From Streptomyces zagrosensis (GTDB taxonomy: Bacteria > Actinomycetota > Actinomycetes > Streptomycetales > Streptomycetaceae), in contig NZ_JACHJL010000001.1 of NCBI RefSeq assembly GCF_014203645.1, positions 744,001 through 808,000 of the forward strand: a DNA stretch of 64,000 nucleotides. The letters are read 5' to 3'. Under the pieces are notes generated by a model. That model made no database searches, had not been told where the DNA came from, and saw only the letters and a list, made by a program, of their open reading frames with translations. Both the position numbers and the translations under genes were made by a program. This document shows positions 63,296-64,000 of the stretch, one piece after another (the stretch's first letter is position 1; the number at the start of each line of letters is the position of its first letter).

Positions 63296-64000
63296 ATGGC
63301 GAGCGAAACGCAGGGGACGCAGGCGCAGCGGGGAACCGAACCGGCCGCGGCGGCGGAGCCGGCCGGAGCACGAGCGGCGGCGCAGCCAGACCTGGGGCGG
63401 GCCACTGCCCCGGCACCTGGCCCAGCCGCAGCCGAGGTGTGGCGGGCCTGGGACGAGGTGGTGGCCACGGCCCGGCGTACCACGGACGACGGGCTGGTCG
63501 TCGGCACATCAGGCAATGTCTCGGCACGCGTCGGCGACACGGTCCTGGTGACCCCGAGCGGCATCCCGTACGACGAACTCGGCCCGGATGACATCGTCGG
63601 CGTTGACCTCGAAGGCCACCCCTTGCTGGGGCACCGCCGTCCCACCAGCGAACTGCCGATGCACCTCGCGATCTACCGCGCCACCCACGCCCGTGCGGTC
63701 GTGCACACCCACGCCGTGCACGCCACGGCCGTCTCCACGCTCGTTACGGAACTGCCCGCCGTCCATTACATGATGGGAGCGCTCGGCGGCCCCGTCCGCG
63801 TCGCCCCGTACGCGCTCTACGGCAGCGATGAACTGGCCCGACACATGCTGGCCGCCCTCCGCGACCGCACCGGCTGTCTGCTGCGCAACCACGGCACGAT
63901 CGTTTACGGGGACACTCTGCGTCAGGCGTACGACCGCACCGCGCAACTGGAGTGGATGTGCCGGGTCTGGCTGACGGCGGTGACCGTCCCGGGCCACACC
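63296..64000 (+). CDS. Class II aldolase/adducin-family protein, 5' part
   Basis: The gene runs off the right edge; 235 codons are visible. After a 45-residue Ala/Pro/Gln-rich leader the class II aldolase fold begins: RRTTDDGLVVGTSGNVSARV, VTPSGIPYDELGPDDIVGVD, the Zn ligands HTHAVHATAV (His-x-His), and a further His in LLRNHGTIVYGDTLRQAYDR. This is the L-fuculose-phosphate aldolase / methylthioribulose-1-phosphate dehydratase-like group. The ATG at 63296 has GGAGG 9 nt upstream. The substrate cannot be told from this part; sugar phosphate or methionine salvage are both possible. Confidence 0.88.
   Translation, partial: MASETQGTQAQRGTEPAAAAEPAGARAAAQPDLGRATAPAPGPAAAEVWRAWDEVVATARRTTDDGLVVGTSGNVSARVGDTVLVTPSGIPYDELGPDDIVGVDLEGHPLLGHRRPTSELPMHLAIYRATHARAVVHTHAVHATAVSTLVTELPAVHYMMGALGGPVRVAPYALYGSDELARHMLAALRDRTGCLLRNHGTIVYGDTLRQAYDRTAQLEWMCRVWLTAVTVPGHT

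Overview
The window is chromosomal DNA of a high-GC actinomycete, almost certainly a Streptomyces. The evidence is the very strong G/C bias at third codon positions, many GTG starts, 4-nt start/stop overlaps, a WhiJ/BldB-like XRE plus DUF397 module, an LAETG-anchored protein of the SCO1860 type, an Rv2231c-type CobC, and a gene order (suf cluster, ectABCD, cobalamin genes, pit) that I remember as typical of Streptomyces. I found no rRNA, tRNA or CRISPR array.

Layout. 1-5092: end of heme O synthase (ctaB), a small hypothetical gene, a degenerate amidohydrolase-like gene, heme A synthase (ctaA) and a two-gene ABC exporter. 5093-12622: shared regulatory region and the complete suf iron-sulfur operon (sufR, sufB, sufD, Rieske ferredoxin, sufC, sufS, sufU, sufT), with a SufR-type operator over the sufR start and a hairpin terminator at the end. 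12692-16807: accessory locus made of a four-gene minus-strand operon (including a degenerate NUDIX-like protein), a divergent XRE-DUF397 pair, an IS630-family relic, a broken second XRE-DUF397 pair and an orphan DUF397 copy. 16870-21175: serine hydrolase, DinB-like protein, SMR efflux pump with its TetR regulator, and dapD. 21490-25777: MMPL transporter and a two-component system. 25826-36559: secreted nuclease-like protein, a large hypothetical protein, Tat-exported PhoX, LLM monooxygenase, double-TerD protein, PPOX-fold protein and an EamA exporter. 36834-42500: TetR regulator, a three-gene operon (membrane protein, histidine kinase, response regulator) and a class V aminotransferase. 42629-46030: ectABCD for ectoine and 5-hydroxyectoine. 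46482-50824: amidohydrolase, LAETG protein, cobC and a CbiG C-terminal/CobE protein. 51003-59970: ZIP transporter and the minus-strand operon cobD-cobQ-chelatase-cobO-cobB behind a cobalamin riboswitch with a candidate intrinsic terminator. 60125-64000: small membrane protein, low-affinity phosphate permease with a PHO-box-like repeat, GH25 lysozyme, and the start of a class II aldolase.

Functional links. The suf genes build Fe-S clusters and appear to be autorepressed by SufR. The cobalamin genes cover late steps only (ring amidation, adenosylation, side-chain attachment); no precorrin methyltransferase, precorrin-8X mutase or CobN is present here. Two phosphate genes (phoX and pit) each carry an adjacent pair of 11-nt PHO-box-like units. 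Two TetR genes sit next to membrane exporters, with paired inverted repeats in the promoter regions.

A recurrent oddity is the number of short tandem repeats, mostly in frame and mostly in linkers or tails (for example at 4066, 22539, 51951, 54312, 56891 and 60671). The best candidate for something poorly described is the accessory locus at 12692-16807. Its four minus-strand genes are translationally coupled and three of them have no function I can assign.
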